NCBI RefSeq assembly: GCF_000520975.1
Contig: NZ_JACB01000003.1
Coordinates: 186,001-250,000 of the forward strand
DNA length: 64,000 nucleotides
Direction of reading: 5' to 3'
DNA from: Aquimarina megaterium XH134
GTDB lineage: Bacteria > Bacteroidota > Bacteroidia > Flavobacteriales > Flavobacteriaceae
The notes beneath the pieces were generated by a model. The model saw only the letters and a program-made list of their open reading frames with translations. It did no database searches and was not told the origin of the DNA. How positions within the stretch are numbered: the stretch's first letter is position 1; every line of letters starts with the position of its first letter. The position numbers were made by a program, and so were the translations under genes. Shown piece after piece: positions 36,456 to 46,507 of the stretch.

Positions 36456-38486
36456 ATGCAAACACAAACAATCTTATTGATCATAGCCGCTTTTATAACA
36501 GCATTAATTGTTGCATTGTTTCAATATTGGTATAAAACAAAAAACAGGAAAAAAAACATCCTGTTTTTTGCTTTTTTACGCTTCCTTAGTGTTTTTGCAC
36601 TACTATTGTTATTAATTAACCCTACTTTCAAACAGAATACTTATTATATAGAGAAACCTGCTCTGGTAGTTGCAGTGGATAATTCTTCTTCAATAAAATA
36701 TCTTAAACAAGATCAGAAAGTTACTCAGTTCGCAAACCAAATTGCGGATAATGAAGAGCTTAATGAAAGATTTGATATTACTTACTACTCATTTTCTGAT
36801 AAATTAAATGATTCCCTGCGCTTTTCTTTTGATCAAAAGCAGACTAATATATCAAAAGCGTTAGAAGAACTTGAGCAAATTCATAAAAATACAATTGCTC
36901 CTACAATTGTGATCACCGATGGAAATCAAACTTATGGTAAAGACTATCAATTTAGTAGCATAGGGTATAAGCAAGCGGTGTATCCGATTATTTCTGGGGA
37001 CACAATTAAAGTACTGGATACCAAAATACAGCAACTCAATGTTAACCGTTATGCATACTTAAAAAATAAATTTCCTGTAGAAGTAATTCTTACATATTCT
37101 GGTAATGAGGAAATTACAACCACATTTCAGGTAAGGTCAGATAGTGGTACAGTTTTTTCTCAGCCCGTTTCTTTCTCAGGAACAAATAACTCTACAGTAG
37201 TTAATTTTACCCTGCCAGCAAATACGGTAGGTGTAAATCAATACGTTGCTGCATTGACACCTTTGGATATAGAAAAAAATACAATAAATAATTCAAAAAC
37301 TTTTGCTGTCGAGGTAATTGATCAAAAAACCAATGTGTTGTTAATTAGTGACATAGTACACCCAGATCTTGGAGCTATAAAGAAAAGCGTCGAAAGTAAT
37401 GAAAGGCGAAGTATAACGATTAGTAAGCCTAATGAAAATAAGGAATTAAATGATTATCAGTTGGTTATATTGTATCAGCCCAATACTAGATATAGGGCAG
37501 TATATGAAAAATTAAATACCCTGAAAAAAAACTATTTTACGATTACCGGCTCAAAGACAGATTGGGTTTTTCTTAATAGGATACAAAATAAATATACCCA
37601 GGAAATTACACGACAGAATGAATATTACGTTCCTAGGTATAACAATAATTATGGAGCATTTCTTCTAGAAGATATTGGTTTTCAAGGTTACCCTCCTTTA
37701 ATAGGAACTTTTGGAGAAATTAGAATGAATTCGAACCATGACCCTTTATTATATAAGACAATAAGTAATATTGATACAGATGAAATGTTACTTGCAACCA
37801 TAGAACAAGGAGGAATAAGAGAAGCCGTTTTGTTTGGAGAGGGAATATGGAGATGGAGAGCTCAAAGTTATTTAGATACTCAAAAATTTGAGGATTTTGA
37901 TGAGTTTTTTGGTAAACTGATCCAGTATCTGGCATCAAACAAAAGAAAGAGTAGATTAAATACCATCTCAGAATCATTTTATTATGGTAATGCCAGTGTC
38001 GTTATTAAAGCAGAATATTTTACCAAGAATTATGAATTTGATAGGAGAGGAAATTTAAGGATTTCGATTAAAAATAAAGAAACAGAGGCTACTCAAACTA
38101 TACCTATGTTATTGAAAAATAATTCATACGAAGTTGATTTGAGTAATCTTGATGCAGGAAATTATGACTATACAGTAACTGTGTTAGGTGAAAATATAGC
38201 ACGTTCTGGAAGTTTTGCAATTCTAGAATATGATGTAGAACAACAATTTCTTAATGCAGATGTAACAAAACTGAAGCAAGTAGCTACTAATACTAATGGT
38301 AAGTCATATTATTTAAACCAAAAAGACACACTTATAAAAGAATTACTAGAAGATCAAAGATATCAAACGATACAAAAAAATAAGGAAAATGTAGTATCTT
38401 TAATAGACTGGAAATATCTTTTAGCAATAGTTATTTTGTTACTTACTATAGAATGGTTTGCACGAAAATATAACGGACTTATTTAA
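36456..38486 (+). CDS. Membrane-anchored VWA-like protein
   Basis: 676 residues from the ATG at 36456; a longer frame from 36414 adds 14 residues with no reason to prefer it. Two N-terminal membrane helices (5-23 and 35-54), then a periplasmic portion starting with a von Willebrand A-like fold with the metal-site motif DNSSS (75-79) and TIVITDGNQTYGKDY. A further beta-rich domain follows, and a C-terminal helix (about 651-668) ends the protein. Related proteins are often near SPFH genes, as here. Function unknown. Confidence 0.82.
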   Translation: MQTQTILLIIAAFITALIVALFQYWYKTKNRKKNILFFAFLRFLSVFALLLLLINPTFKQNTYYIEKPALVVAVDNSSSIKYLKQDQKVTQFANQIADNEELNERFDITYYSFSDKLNDSLRFSFDQKQTNISKALEELEQIHKNTIAPTIVITDGNQTYGKDYQFSSIGYKQAVYPIISGDTIKVLDTKIQQLNVNRYAYLKNKFPVEVILTYSGNEEITTTFQVRSDSGTVFSQPVSFSGTNNSTVVNFTLPANTVGVNQYVAALTPLDIEKNTINNSKTFAVEVIDQKTNVLLISDIVHPDLGAIKKSVESNERRSITISKPNENKELNDYQLVILYQPNTRYRAVYEKLNTLKKNYFTITGSKTDWVFLNRIQNKYTQEITRQNEYYVPRYNNNYGAFLLEDIGFQGYPPLIGTFGEIRMNSNHDPLLYKTISNIDTDEMLLATIEQGGIREAVLFGEGIWRWRAQSYLDTQKFEDFDEFFGKLIQYLASNKRKSRLNTISESFYYGNASVVIKAEYFTKNYEFDRRGNLRISIKNKETEATQTIPMLLKNNSYEVDLSNLDAGNYDYTVTVLGENIARSGSFAILEYDVEQQFLNADVTKLKQVATNTNGKSYYLNQKDTLIKELLEDQRYQTIQKNKENVVSLIDWKYLLAIVILLLTIEWFARKYNGLI

Positions 38487-38507
38487 AATTAAAAACTCAA
38501 AATTATT

Positions 38508-39323
38508 ATGGAAAAATTACCAAAAATAGGATTGCCTATTCTAATTCTATTAGTATTAGCAATCGTCTTTATTTCAAAATCTACAGAAACTATTGGTTCA
38601 GGAGAAGCCGGTGTACTTTATAAAACATTTGGAGGCGGTGTCGTTACAGATGCCCCACCTCTGGGAGAAGGGTTTCATTTAATTGCTCCCTGGAATAAAG
38701 TAATCGTTTATGAAGTACGACAGCAAGAAGTTTTTGAAAAAATGCAGGTACTTTCTTCTAACGGATTAGAAATTAAATTAGATGCTTCTGCGTGGTTTCA
38801 GCCAGATTATGACAAATTAGGACTATTACATCAACAAAAAGGAGAAAATTATGTGGCAAGAGTTTTATTGCCAACGATACGATCGGCAGCCCGTAGTGTA
38901 GTGGGAAGGTATACACCAGAACAATTATATTCTAGTAAACGAGATGCAATCCAAAAAGAAATTTTTGAAGAAACAAAAAAGATAGTAGGTAATCAATACA
39001 TTCAGCTTAATGAAGTACTAGTACGTGATGTAACGTTACCGCCTACGATCAAAGAAGCAATCGAGCGTAAACTAAAACAAGAGCAAGAAGCTTTAGAATA
39101 CGAATTTAGATTAGAAAAAGCCAAAAAAGAGGCCGAAAGACAAAAAATCGATGCAGAAGGTAAGGCAGTAGCGAATCAAATTTTAAGTGCTTCATTAACA
39201 GATAAAATTCTTACAGAAAAAGGAATAGAAGCAACATTACAACTAGCTAAATCACCTAATGCTAAGGTAGTAGTTGTAGGATCAGGAAAAAACGGAATGC
39301 CAATAATTCTTGGTAATCAATAA
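38508..39323 (+). CDS. SPFH/prohibitin family protein
   Basis: 271 residues. An N-terminal membrane anchor (residues 5-23, IGLPILILLVLAIVFISKS) is followed by an SPFH domain (about 30-190; IGSGEAGVLYKTFGGGV, RSAARSVVGRYTPEQLYSS, RDVTLPPTIKEAIERKLKQEQ) and a charged coiled coil (about 185-225). These proteins form membrane-associated rings or rafts and often regulate proteases. It starts 21 bp after the VWA-like gene, likely one operon closed by a terminator. Confidence 0.9.
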   Translation: MEKLPKIGLPILILLVLAIVFISKSTETIGSGEAGVLYKTFGGGVVTDAPPLGEGFHLIAPWNKVIVYEVRQQEVFEKMQVLSSNGLEIKLDASAWFQPDYDKLGLLHQQKGENYVARVLLPTIRSAARSVVGRYTPEQLYSSKRDAIQKEIFEETKKIVGNQYIQLNEVLVRDVTLPPTIKEAIERKLKQEQEALEYEFRLEKAKKEAERQKIDAEGKAVANQILSASLTDKILTEKGIEATLQLAKSPNAKVVVVGSGKNGMPIILGNQ

Positions 39324-39349
39324 AAAAACAAGATCGTATGATTAGGCTT

Positions 39350-39377
39350 ACAGGCACTCTAGAGTGCCTGTCTTTTT
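39350..39377 (+). terminator. Terminator after the SPFH gene
   Basis: ACAGGCACTCT (39350-39360) directly meets AGAGTGCCTGT (39361-39371), a 22-nt palindrome with a CTAG centre, then CTTTTT. Confidence 0.85.
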
Positions 39378-39479
39378 ATGAATTTAAATACGTGTAAAAA
39401 CCTCTTGGTGATCATAAAACAGTAAAGAATTATTGCAGATGCTGTACTATGAAGATCGTAAGTACAAAAAATCATTCAA

Positions 39480-40619
39480 ATGGAGATAAAAAATAAGGAG
39501 GATTCTTCGTTTTACATAAATAATCCGGATAATACATTTGTAGATAATGTAACTACTGCTATTCTAGAGAAATGTGATGATACAAAGGCATTTCATGCAT
39601 CTTTACCAGGATATAAACCAACACCTTTAATTCCTTTACCTAACCTATCCAAAAAGTATAATGTTGGTAATATTTATATCAAAGATGAATCATTTCGTTT
39701 TGGTTTAAATGCATTTAAAGGGTTAGGTGCTTCGTATGCTATACATCAGATCCTTAAAAAGAAACCACAGATAGAAACTTTTTGTACCGCTACAGATGGT
39801 AATCATGGAAGAGCCGTGGCATGGTCTGCTAATTTTTTTAATAAAAAAGCAGTAGTTTTTGTTCCAAAAGGCACGACAAATCAACGTATTAAAGCTATTG
39901 AAAAAGAAGGAGCTATAGTTGAACAAGTAGATGGTAATTATGATAAAACCTGCGCCTATGCTAAAGCAGTAAGTGAAAAAAATGGATGGGAGTTAGTACA
40001 AGATACGGCTTGGGAGAATTATGAAGAAATACCAGCATATATTATGGGAGGGTATTTAACACTCTTTCAAGAAATGGAAAATAGCCTTCATCTTGCGTTG
40101 GACCCAAAAATAGATCTTGTTTTTCTACAAGCCGGGGTAGGGAGTTTTGCAGGAACAGGGATTAGATATTACTTAGAAAGGTATGGAGCAAACCGTCCTA
40201 AGATTATCATTGTAGAACCAACAGAAGCAGATGCAATTCTTGCTTCCTTTAAAAAAGGAAAAATAACTACTTCGTTAGGAAATAGTGAAACAATAATGGC
40301 GGGACTTAATTGTGGAACACCTTCTCTGGGAGCATGGGATTTAATAAAAAATGGTAGTGATGTCTCGATCAAAATTGATGATAAGTATTCTAGAGAAGCA
40401 ATTCGAGAACTTTATTTCTCTAGTGGTTCGGATACAAAAATAATTTCTGGAGAATCTGGTGCTAGTGGTTTAGCAGGTTTTATTGCGATCATGAAAGAAC
40501 AAGAATGCAAACCGATAAAAGAAACGCTACGTATAAATGAAACCACTAATATTCTTTTTATAAGTACCGAAGGTGCAACAGATATAGATATGTTTGATAG
40601 TATTATAAGTGAGAAATAA
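39480..40619 (+). CDS. dpaL: Diaminopropionate ammonia-lyase
   Basis: PLP fold-type II enzyme that splits 2,3-diaminopropionate to pyruvate and two ammonia. 379 residues. PLP lysine K80 lies in FGLNAFKGLGASYAI, matching the YgeX family; TATDGNHGRAVAW is the phosphate-binding side, QDTAWENYEEIP and VGSFAGTGIRYY follow in the family order. The enzyme is closer to DpaL than to threonine synthase or serine dehydratase because of the FRFGLNAFK block. The GNAT fusion gene follows 22 bp on. Confidence 0.9.
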   Translation: MEIKNKEDSSFYINNPDNTFVDNVTTAILEKCDDTKAFHASLPGYKPTPLIPLPNLSKKYNVGNIYIKDESFRFGLNAFKGLGASYAIHQILKKKPQIETFCTATDGNHGRAVAWSANFFNKKAVVFVPKGTTNQRIKAIEKEGAIVEQVDGNYDKTCAYAKAVSEKNGWELVQDTAWENYEEIPAYIMGGYLTLFQEMENSLHLALDPKIDLVFLQAGVGSFAGTGIRYYLERYGANRPKIIIVEPTEADAILASFKKGKITTSLGNSETIMAGLNCGTPSLGAWDLIKNGSDVSIKIDDKYSREAIRELYFSSGSDTKIISGESGASGLAGFIAIMKEQECKPIKETLRINETTNILFISTEGATDIDMFDSIISEK

Positions 40620-40641
40620 TTAATAGAACATTAGAATACAA

Positions 40642-41556
40642 ATGAAAAAAATATTAGAAACCGAAAGATTATCTCTTCGTGAATTTAATCTAGAAGATTC
40701 TGACTTTGTTTTAAAATTGATGAACTCTCCAAAGTGGATAGAATTTATAGGAGATAGGAATATTAAAACAAATGTTGAAGCAGAGGAATATCTAAAAAGT
40801 AACTTAATAAAAAGTTACAAAGAAAATGGGTTCGGTTTATGGGTAGTGGTATTAAAAGAAACCAGTGTTTCTATAGGAATGTGTGGATTAGTAAATAGAG
40901 ATACACTAGAGGATATTGATATTGGATTTGCAATGCTTCCAGAATATTTTGGATTTGGGTATGGGTATGAAATAGCCAATGCAACAATGAAATATGCTAA
41001 AAACACTTTACGCCTTGATAAAATTGTTGGAATTACAAACCCTAATAACATTGCTTCAATTAAATTGTTAAACAAAATAGGATTGCGTTTTGTGAAAACA
41101 ATAGAATTATCAGAAAAGGATACGGTTCTATTTTTTTCTACCCCTACAAACACTAAAGAAGAAAATGAACTAAACAAACTAACAACTAGATTTTTTAGCC
41201 TGTTTACCAATGCAGAGGGGAGGATTCCTAATGTTGAAGAAATTGAGAATATCTTTATTTCTAATGGCATCATAATAAGTAATACTCATGGTGTTCCAGA
41301 AATCTATGATCTTAATGAGTTTATAGCCCCGAGGAAAAAAATGCTAAGCGATGGGACACTTACGGATTTCAGAGAAAGTGAAATTTTACATAGGACAGAG
41401 ATATATGGTAATGTAGCACAACGATTTAGTTTTTATAAAAAATCTGGTAAATTAAACGGCGTGTATTTTGAGTCTCGAGGAATGAAAACTATTCAATTTA
41501 TCAAAGAGGGACTTGATTGGAAAATGTCTTCTGTTGCTTGGAGCGATGAAAAATAA
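40642..41556 (+). CDS. GNAT acetyltransferase fused to C-terminal NTF2-like domain
   Basis: 304 residues. Residues 1-160 are a GNAT of the RimJ type (ETERLSLREFNLEDSDFVLKL, IDIGFAMLPEYFGFGYGYEIANA, NIASIKLLNKIGLRFVKTI). Residues about 165-304 form a second domain with ENELNKLTTRFFSLFTNAEG, TEIYGNVAQRFSFY and FIKEGLDWKMSSVAW, typical of SnoaL/DUF4440 NTF2-like sequences. The fusion is unusual; the acetylation target is unknown. Confidence 0.85.
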   Translation: MKKILETERLSLREFNLEDSDFVLKLMNSPKWIEFIGDRNIKTNVEAEEYLKSNLIKSYKENGFGLWVVVLKETSVSIGMCGLVNRDTLEDIDIGFAMLPEYFGFGYGYEIANATMKYAKNTLRLDKIVGITNPNNIASIKLLNKIGLRFVKTIELSEKDTVLFFSTPTNTKEENELNKLTTRFFSLFTNAEGRIPNVEEIENIFISNGIIISNTHGVPEIYDLNEFIAPRKKMLSDGTLTDFRESEILHRTEIYGNVAQRFSFYKKSGKLNGVYFESRGMKTIQFIKEGLDWKMSSVAWSDEK

Positions 41557-41606
41557 GATATCATTAGTATTGAGTGTGTTAAGAATAAGAAAGTGATACA
41601 ATATGT

Positions 41607-41637
41607 GTTAAATTTAACTTATTTTTATGTTAAATTA
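41607..41637. repeat. Palindrome GTTAAATTTAAC with a second half-site
   Basis: GTTAAATTTAAC occupies 41607-41618 and GTTAAATTA recurs at 41629-41637 (22-bp period). It lies 55-85 bp before the large secreted protein and may be an operator, though its AT content makes chance possible. Confidence 0.3.
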
Positions 41638-41691
41638 GGTAAAAAACCATAATTACACTACTTTTATACCTCAAACTCAACTAATGCTAAC

Positions 41692-44600
41692 ATGAAAAAA
41701 AGAATGACCCGCCCGGTTCTACTGGGCCTGGGATTAGTCGCCCTATCAGTACTTGTCATAAACTCTGTAAAGAAAGACAATTTAGAACAAAGTACAAATG
41801 AGACTGAAATTACCAATTTACGAAAACAACATGCTTCGTATTTAAAAAACAGCCCCTATAAAGAGACTTTAAAACTAACAAAGTCTGAGAGAAAAGCCAA
41901 AGGACTTCCACCAAATAAGTATTTTGAACAGATGTGGGAGTTAACCATAAACCCTGCAACAGGTAAAACAGAACCTGAGAAAATCTACGCAGTTCAAAAA
42001 CAATTGGCAAATACATCAAAAAGAGCTCCAGGAGATGCTCAGAATAACCCTTGGGTAGAAAGAGGTCCTAATGATATTGGAGGACGTACCAGAGCTATTT
42101 TATTTGATCCCAATGATGCTAATAATAGAAGAGTTTATGCCGGTGGTGTAAGTGGTGGATTATGGGTTAATAATGATATCACATCTGCCGCTTCACAGTG
42201 GAGTCGAGTGCAGAATGTTCCTGGAAATCTTTCGGTAACCTCAATAACTGTAGATCCTAGAAACTCAAATACATGGTATGTGGGTACAGGAGAACAATAT
42301 ACAGCAGGAGATGTTGTGGGTAGTGGTGTGTACCGATCAACAGACGGAGGAACGACCTGGCAGGCGGTAAATATCCCACCTGCTGGAGGAGGTAATATTA
42401 ATTTTAATGCTTCAAACCTTTTCCTTTCAGGAATTTATTATGTGAATGATATTGTAGCCTGGAATAATACAGCACAGAATCGTACTGAATTATTTGTTGG
42501 AGTAGGAGCACATGTATATGGAGATTCTTCTGGACCAGCAAATTGGCTAGGAATCCAGTCTGCAGGAATTTACCGATCAATAGATGGTGGAGCTAACTGG
42601 AATAGAATAGAATCTGCTAATATGCAGTATCAAAGAAATAATGTAAATTATTACTATGTACCTAATGATTTTGAAATAGGAGCAAACAACAGATTATGGG
42701 TTGGTACGATCAATTCGCCATTAGGAAATGGAGGAGGACGTGTATTTAGTTCTGATGATGGTGCAACATGGACAGAAGCAGCAGCTTCTCCTCTTAATGA
42801 TTCTAATAGAGTAGAATTAGAAACATCTGAAACCAATGCTAATAAGATATATGCATTAACTCAAGGAGTTGCAAGAGATGCAAATAATAAAGTTATAGAT
42901 CCTGTTCATATTTATCGTAGTTTGGATGGTTTTGCAACTGCTCCAACCGCAACAGCATTACCTAATGATGTAGATAATGGTATTCCTGCAAAAGATTTTA
43001 CCAGAGGGCAAGCTTTTTATGATTTAATGATAGAATCAGACCCTAATAATGATGATATCGTATATGTCGGGGGAATTGACCTTTTTAGATCTACAAATAG
43101 TGGTAATGCATGGAGCCAGATTTCTAAATGGTCTAACAATAATAATTTAGCTGGATTAGGAGCTTCTATTGTACATGCAGATCAACATGCAATGGCATTC
43201 AGGCCAGGAAATTCAAATCAAGCAATTTTTGGTAATGATGGAGGGATATTCTATGCAAATAGTTTATCTACTGCGGCTAATAATAATGTTTTTGGAGCAA
43301 GAAATAATAATTATAATGTAACACAATATGTAAAAGCGGGTATAGGTCCGAATGGAGTGGGTGATGTTAATGGGATTTTCTCTGCAGGAGCTCAGGATAA
43401 CGGATCACAGGCATTTAGAAATGTAGTGCCAGGGATAAACGGATCCGAACCACTAACAGGTGGGGATGGGTTTTATACATTTGTTGATAAGGATGGTCAA
43501 TATATGATAGCCACCTATGTTCGCAATGTTATTTATAGATTTAATTTGCCATGGGATGGACGTAGTAGAATCCAAGGAGGAGCAACAACGCTTGTAAATG
43601 ATGATTCTAAGGGAGATTTTGTAAACCAAATGGGGTATGATAGTGACGCAAATTTTCTTTTATCAAATAATACTCATAGAGTAAATAACAATACAGTTTA
43701 TTCTATAAAAACGGTTGATGTAGCAAGAAATAGAAATGCAGATATTACAAATGCTTTATTAACAAGCAAACCTACTGCTTTTATAGCTTCTTCTTTTGCT
43801 AATAACACGTGGTATGTGGGTACAGCTTCCGGAGGTTTATTAAGATTAACAAATGTAGGTTTAGGAGCAGCTAATTGGGCAGAAATAAATACACCTTTTG
43901 TTGGATCTATTTCCTCTGTTAGATTAGGTGCAACAGCAAATGATATTATGGTAACTATTCATAACTACGGAGTTACAAGTATATGGTACTCGTCTGATGC
44001 CGGAGTAAATTGGTCAAGTAAAGAAGGAGATCTTCCTGATATCCCTGTTAGAGATATTTTACAAAATCCATTAGATAGAACAGAAGTTATTGTTGGAACA
44101 CAACTGGGTGTATGGGTTACTACTAATTTTGATGCAGCAAATCCAAATTGGGTTCGATCACAAAACGGAATGAGTGATGCTAGTGTAACTTCTTTCGACT
44201 ATTGGGAAGTAAATGGAGATCAAAATAATAATAAAATTATTGCCTCTACCTACGGACGAGGAGTATTTACAGGTTCATTTACAGCTAATGGTGCACAAGA
44301 TAACGAAGCACCAACTGCACCAACAAACCTTATTGCCTCAAATATTACACAGACAACTATAGATTTGGCATGGACAGCATCTAATGATAATATTGGAGTT
44401 ACAGAATATGATGTATATCAAGATGGAGTTGTTATTGCAACTATAAACGCTACAAATAGAACAGTAACCGGTCTAATAGCAAATACTTCTTATACATTTA
44501 AAGTAAGAGCTAAAGATGCAGCAGGAAATGTATCTGCCGATAGTAATATAATTAATGCTACAACAAGTGCTGCTGCTTCTGACCCTTGTAATGGAGGAGC

Positions 44601-45825
44601 TACACTAACAGCAAACTCTGGCAATTTTGAAGATGGTAGTGGTGCCCAAAATTATGCGAATAACAGAAATTGTACATGGTTAATAAAACCAGGAAACGGA
44701 GGCACTGTAACATTAAACTTTGATAGCTATAACACAGAATCTAATTATGATTTTGTTACAGTATATGATGGAGAGAATGCTAATGCAGCGCAATTGGGTA
44801 GATTCTCTGGAGCAACAGTACCAAATCAAATGGTTTCTACAGGCAATGCAATGTTTGTTCAGTTTACATCTGATGGATCAGTTACTGCATCTGGATGGGC
44901 AGCTAGATATACTTCTACAGTTCAGGGAGTACCAACTTGTAATGATGGTATTCAAAATGGAAATGAAACCGGAATAGATTGTGGAGGAGATTGTTCACCT
45001 TGTAATGCTGTAGATCCTGGTTGCGCAAATGGTATTAGTGCTTTTCCTTATAATGAAGGGTTTGAAGCTGGTATAGGAAGCTGGACCCAAGGTGCTGGGG
45101 ACGATTTTGATTGGACTCGTCAATCAGGAGGAACACGCTCAAGAGATACAGGACCATCAGGAGCACAAGAAGGTAGTTTTTATGTGTATGTTGAAACTTC
45201 TGTTCCGAACAGCCCTAATAAAACAACAATTCTTAACTCTCCATGTTTTGATTTGAACGGAGTAAACTCACCAAGTTTTGCATTTAGGTATCATATGCTA
45301 GGGAATGCAGTAGGAGAGCTTAAATTAGAAGTAAGTGGTGATGATGGAGCAAGCTGGGCATCGATCTGGAGTAAAACAGGTACTCAAGGCAATGCTTGGA
45401 ATAATGCTAATGTTGATTTAAATACTTACGTAGGAAGATCAATAAAAATGCGTTTTGTAGGTACTTCAGGAAATTCTTGGCAAGGAGATATGGCTGTCGA
45501 TAATATCTCATTAACTACCTCAAATGTGGGAGCTGTAGCTGATAGATCAACAGGAGACTTAACAGATTTAGGACTTAATAACCCAGAAAGTAAAGCTTTT
45601 GATGTGAGTTTTTACCCTAATCCGGTAGAAGGCGTTATGTATATTAATGCAACTAAGACAACATCTTTGATCAATTATAAAGTAATGAATATCACTGGTC
45701 AAATTGTTAATCAGGGAGTTATTAATAATAATAGTATTGATCTACAAAACTTAACCAAAGGAGTATATATTCTGGAATTGAAGTCAGAAAAAAATAAAAG
45801 CATTAAACAATTTATAAAAAAATAA
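41692..45825 (+). CDS. Large secreted protein: sortilin-like beta-propeller, FN3, CUB, MAM and T9SS type A tail
   Basis: 1377 residues. The N terminus has a signal sequence (LLGLGLVALSVLVINS). From about 110 to 870 are propeller repeats with YVGTGEQY, VYRSTDGGTTW, IYRSIDGGANW, VFSSDDGATW and LGVWVTT, the Asp-box pattern of VPS10/BNR proteins. A fibronectin type III domain is at about 872-960, a CUB-like domain at 963-1078 (WLIKPGNGG, YDFVTVYDG), a MAM domain at 1107-1274 (YNEGFEAGIGSW, MAVDNISL), and a T9SS type A tail from 1303 (DVSFYPNPVEG). Between CUB and MAM there is a Cys-rich NETGIDCGGDCSPC linker. It is exported and probably surface-bound; its ligand is unknown. Confidence 0.9.
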   Translation: MKKRMTRPVLLGLGLVALSVLVINSVKKDNLEQSTNETEITNLRKQHASYLKNSPYKETLKLTKSERKAKGLPPNKYFEQMWELTINPATGKTEPEKIYAVQKQLANTSKRAPGDAQNNPWVERGPNDIGGRTRAILFDPNDANNRRVYAGGVSGGLWVNNDITSAASQWSRVQNVPGNLSVTSITVDPRNSNTWYVGTGEQYTAGDVVGSGVYRSTDGGTTWQAVNIPPAGGGNINFNASNLFLSGIYYVNDIVAWNNTAQNRTELFVGVGAHVYGDSSGPANWLGIQSAGIYRSIDGGANWNRIESANMQYQRNNVNYYYVPNDFEIGANNRLWVGTINSPLGNGGGRVFSSDDGATWTEAAASPLNDSNRVELETSETNANKIYALTQGVARDANNKVIDPVHIYRSLDGFATAPTATALPNDVDNGIPAKDFTRGQAFYDLMIESDPNNDDIVYVGGIDLFRSTNSGNAWSQISKWSNNNNLAGLGASIVHADQHAMAFRPGNSNQAIFGNDGGIFYANSLSTAANNNVFGARNNNYNVTQYVKAGIGPNGVGDVNGIFSAGAQDNGSQAFRNVVPGINGSEPLTGGDGFYTFVDKDGQYMIATYVRNVIYRFNLPWDGRSRIQGGATTLVNDDSKGDFVNQMGYDSDANFLLSNNTHRVNNNTVYSIKTVDVARNRNADITNALLTSKPTAFIASSFANNTWYVGTASGGLLRLTNVGLGAANWAEINTPFVGSISSVRLGATANDIMVTIHNYGVTSIWYSSDAGVNWSSKEGDLPDIPVRDILQNPLDRTEVIVGTQLGVWVTTNFDAANPNWVRSQNGMSDASVTSFDYWEVNGDQNNNKIIASTYGRGVFTGSFTANGAQDNEAPTAPTNLIASNITQTTIDLAWTASNDNIGVTEYDVYQDGVVIATINATNRTVTGLIANTSYTFKVRAKDAAGNVSADSNIINATTSAAASDPCNGGATLTANSGNFEDGSGAQNYANNRNCTWLIKPGNGGTVTLNFDSYNTESNYDFVTVYDGENANAAQLGRFSGATVPNQMVSTGNAMFVQFTSDGSVTASGWAARYTSTVQGVPTCNDGIQNGNETGIDCGGDCSPCNAVDPGCANGISAFPYNEGFEAGIGSWTQGAGDDFDWTRQSGGTRSRDTGPSGAQEGSFYVYVETSVPNSPNKTTILNSPCFDLNGVNSPSFAFRYHMLGNAVGELKLEVSGDDGASWASIWSKTGTQGNAWNNANVDLNTYVGRSIKMRFVGTSGNSWQGDMAVDNISLTTSNVGAVADRSTGDLTDLGLNNPESKAFDVSFYPNPVEGVMYINATKTTSLINYKVMNITGQIVNQGVINNNSIDLQNLTKGVYILELKSEKNKSIKQFIKK

Positions 45826-45850
45826 TAATTTTTATAACAGTGATTTGTTT

Positions 45851-45885
45851 AGGAGGCTGTCTGAAAAGACAGTCTTCTTTTTTTT
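45851..45885 (+). terminator. Terminator after the large secreted protein
   Basis: Stem 45851-45862 / 45867-45878 (CTGTCT-GAAA-AGACAG at the top, with two G-T pairs below), then T8. GAAA tetraloop. Confidence 0.85.
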
Positions 45886-45921
45886 AATACGTTATTTTAC
45901 CTCTGCTTATAATTTATAAAT

Positions 45922-45954
45922 AAAAAAAGCCTCCATAATATACATTATGAAGGC
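45922..45954 (-). terminator. Terminator of the HhH/OmpA gene pair
   Basis: On the minus strand GCCTTCATAAT, loop GTAT, ATTATGGAGGC, then T7 (45922-45928). One G-T pair. It lies 31 bp beyond the stop at 45985. Confidence 0.85.
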
Positions 45955-45984
45955 CTTACTAAATAGTAAAATGGTTAGTGGTTA

Positions 45985-46494
45985 CTACTTATCTTTAAGT
46001 TTCTTAGCTTGCTTTGTCCATTTATCTCTTTCAATCCTACCAGGAAAGAATTGAATAAGTGTCGTTACCGTATCAATATCTTCTGGGGTAAATTTACTAA
46101 TTTGATCAAAAGTATAGATACCAATACTGTTTAATTTTTCTTCAATAAAGGGGCCAATACCGCTAATTAGCTTTAAATCATCCTTTTGAGAGGCATCTGC
46201 TTTACCAAAACTATCAAAATTTAATGTAGGCATTTCTCCACCATTAGTAACCGCAACTCCTCCGTGATCCCTCGTCTTAACTGCTTTAATTCCATTTTCG
46301 GGATTAGAAAATGTCGAATTTGCTTTTTGGTTACTTGCATTTTTAAGCATAGCATTTTCTCTTTCACATTCATCTAATGCCTTTTTATATTTTTTTTTGA
46401 GCGCTCTTCTTGATAAGAATCTTCCTAATAAAAATGCCAGGAATAATAGCAATAATAAGCACCACCAATTTGCTTCGTTTAAAAAATCTAACAT
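45985..46494 (-). CDS. Membrane protein with C-terminal helix-hairpin-helix-like domain
   Basis: 169 residues. The N-terminal hydrophobic segment (about 8-30, WWCLLLLLFLAFLLGRFL) anchors it, followed by a basic coil. The last 65 residues (DLKLISGIGPFIEEKLNSIG, then ISKFTPEDIDTVTTLI) match the HhH or Rad51-N-type fold commonly seen in such membrane proteins. It follows the OmpA protein at 13 bp and may act with it. Function unknown. Confidence 0.8.
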   Translation of the reverse strand: MLDFLNEANWWCLLLLLFLAFLLGRFLSRRALKKKYKKALDECERENAMLKNASNQKANSTFSNPENGIKAVKTRDHGGVAVTNGGEMPTLNFDSFGKADASQKDDLKLISGIGPFIEEKLNSIGIYTFDQISKFTPEDIDTVTTLIQFFPGRIERDKWTKQAKKLKDK

Positions 46495-46507
46495 AGTTGT
46501 AATATTT

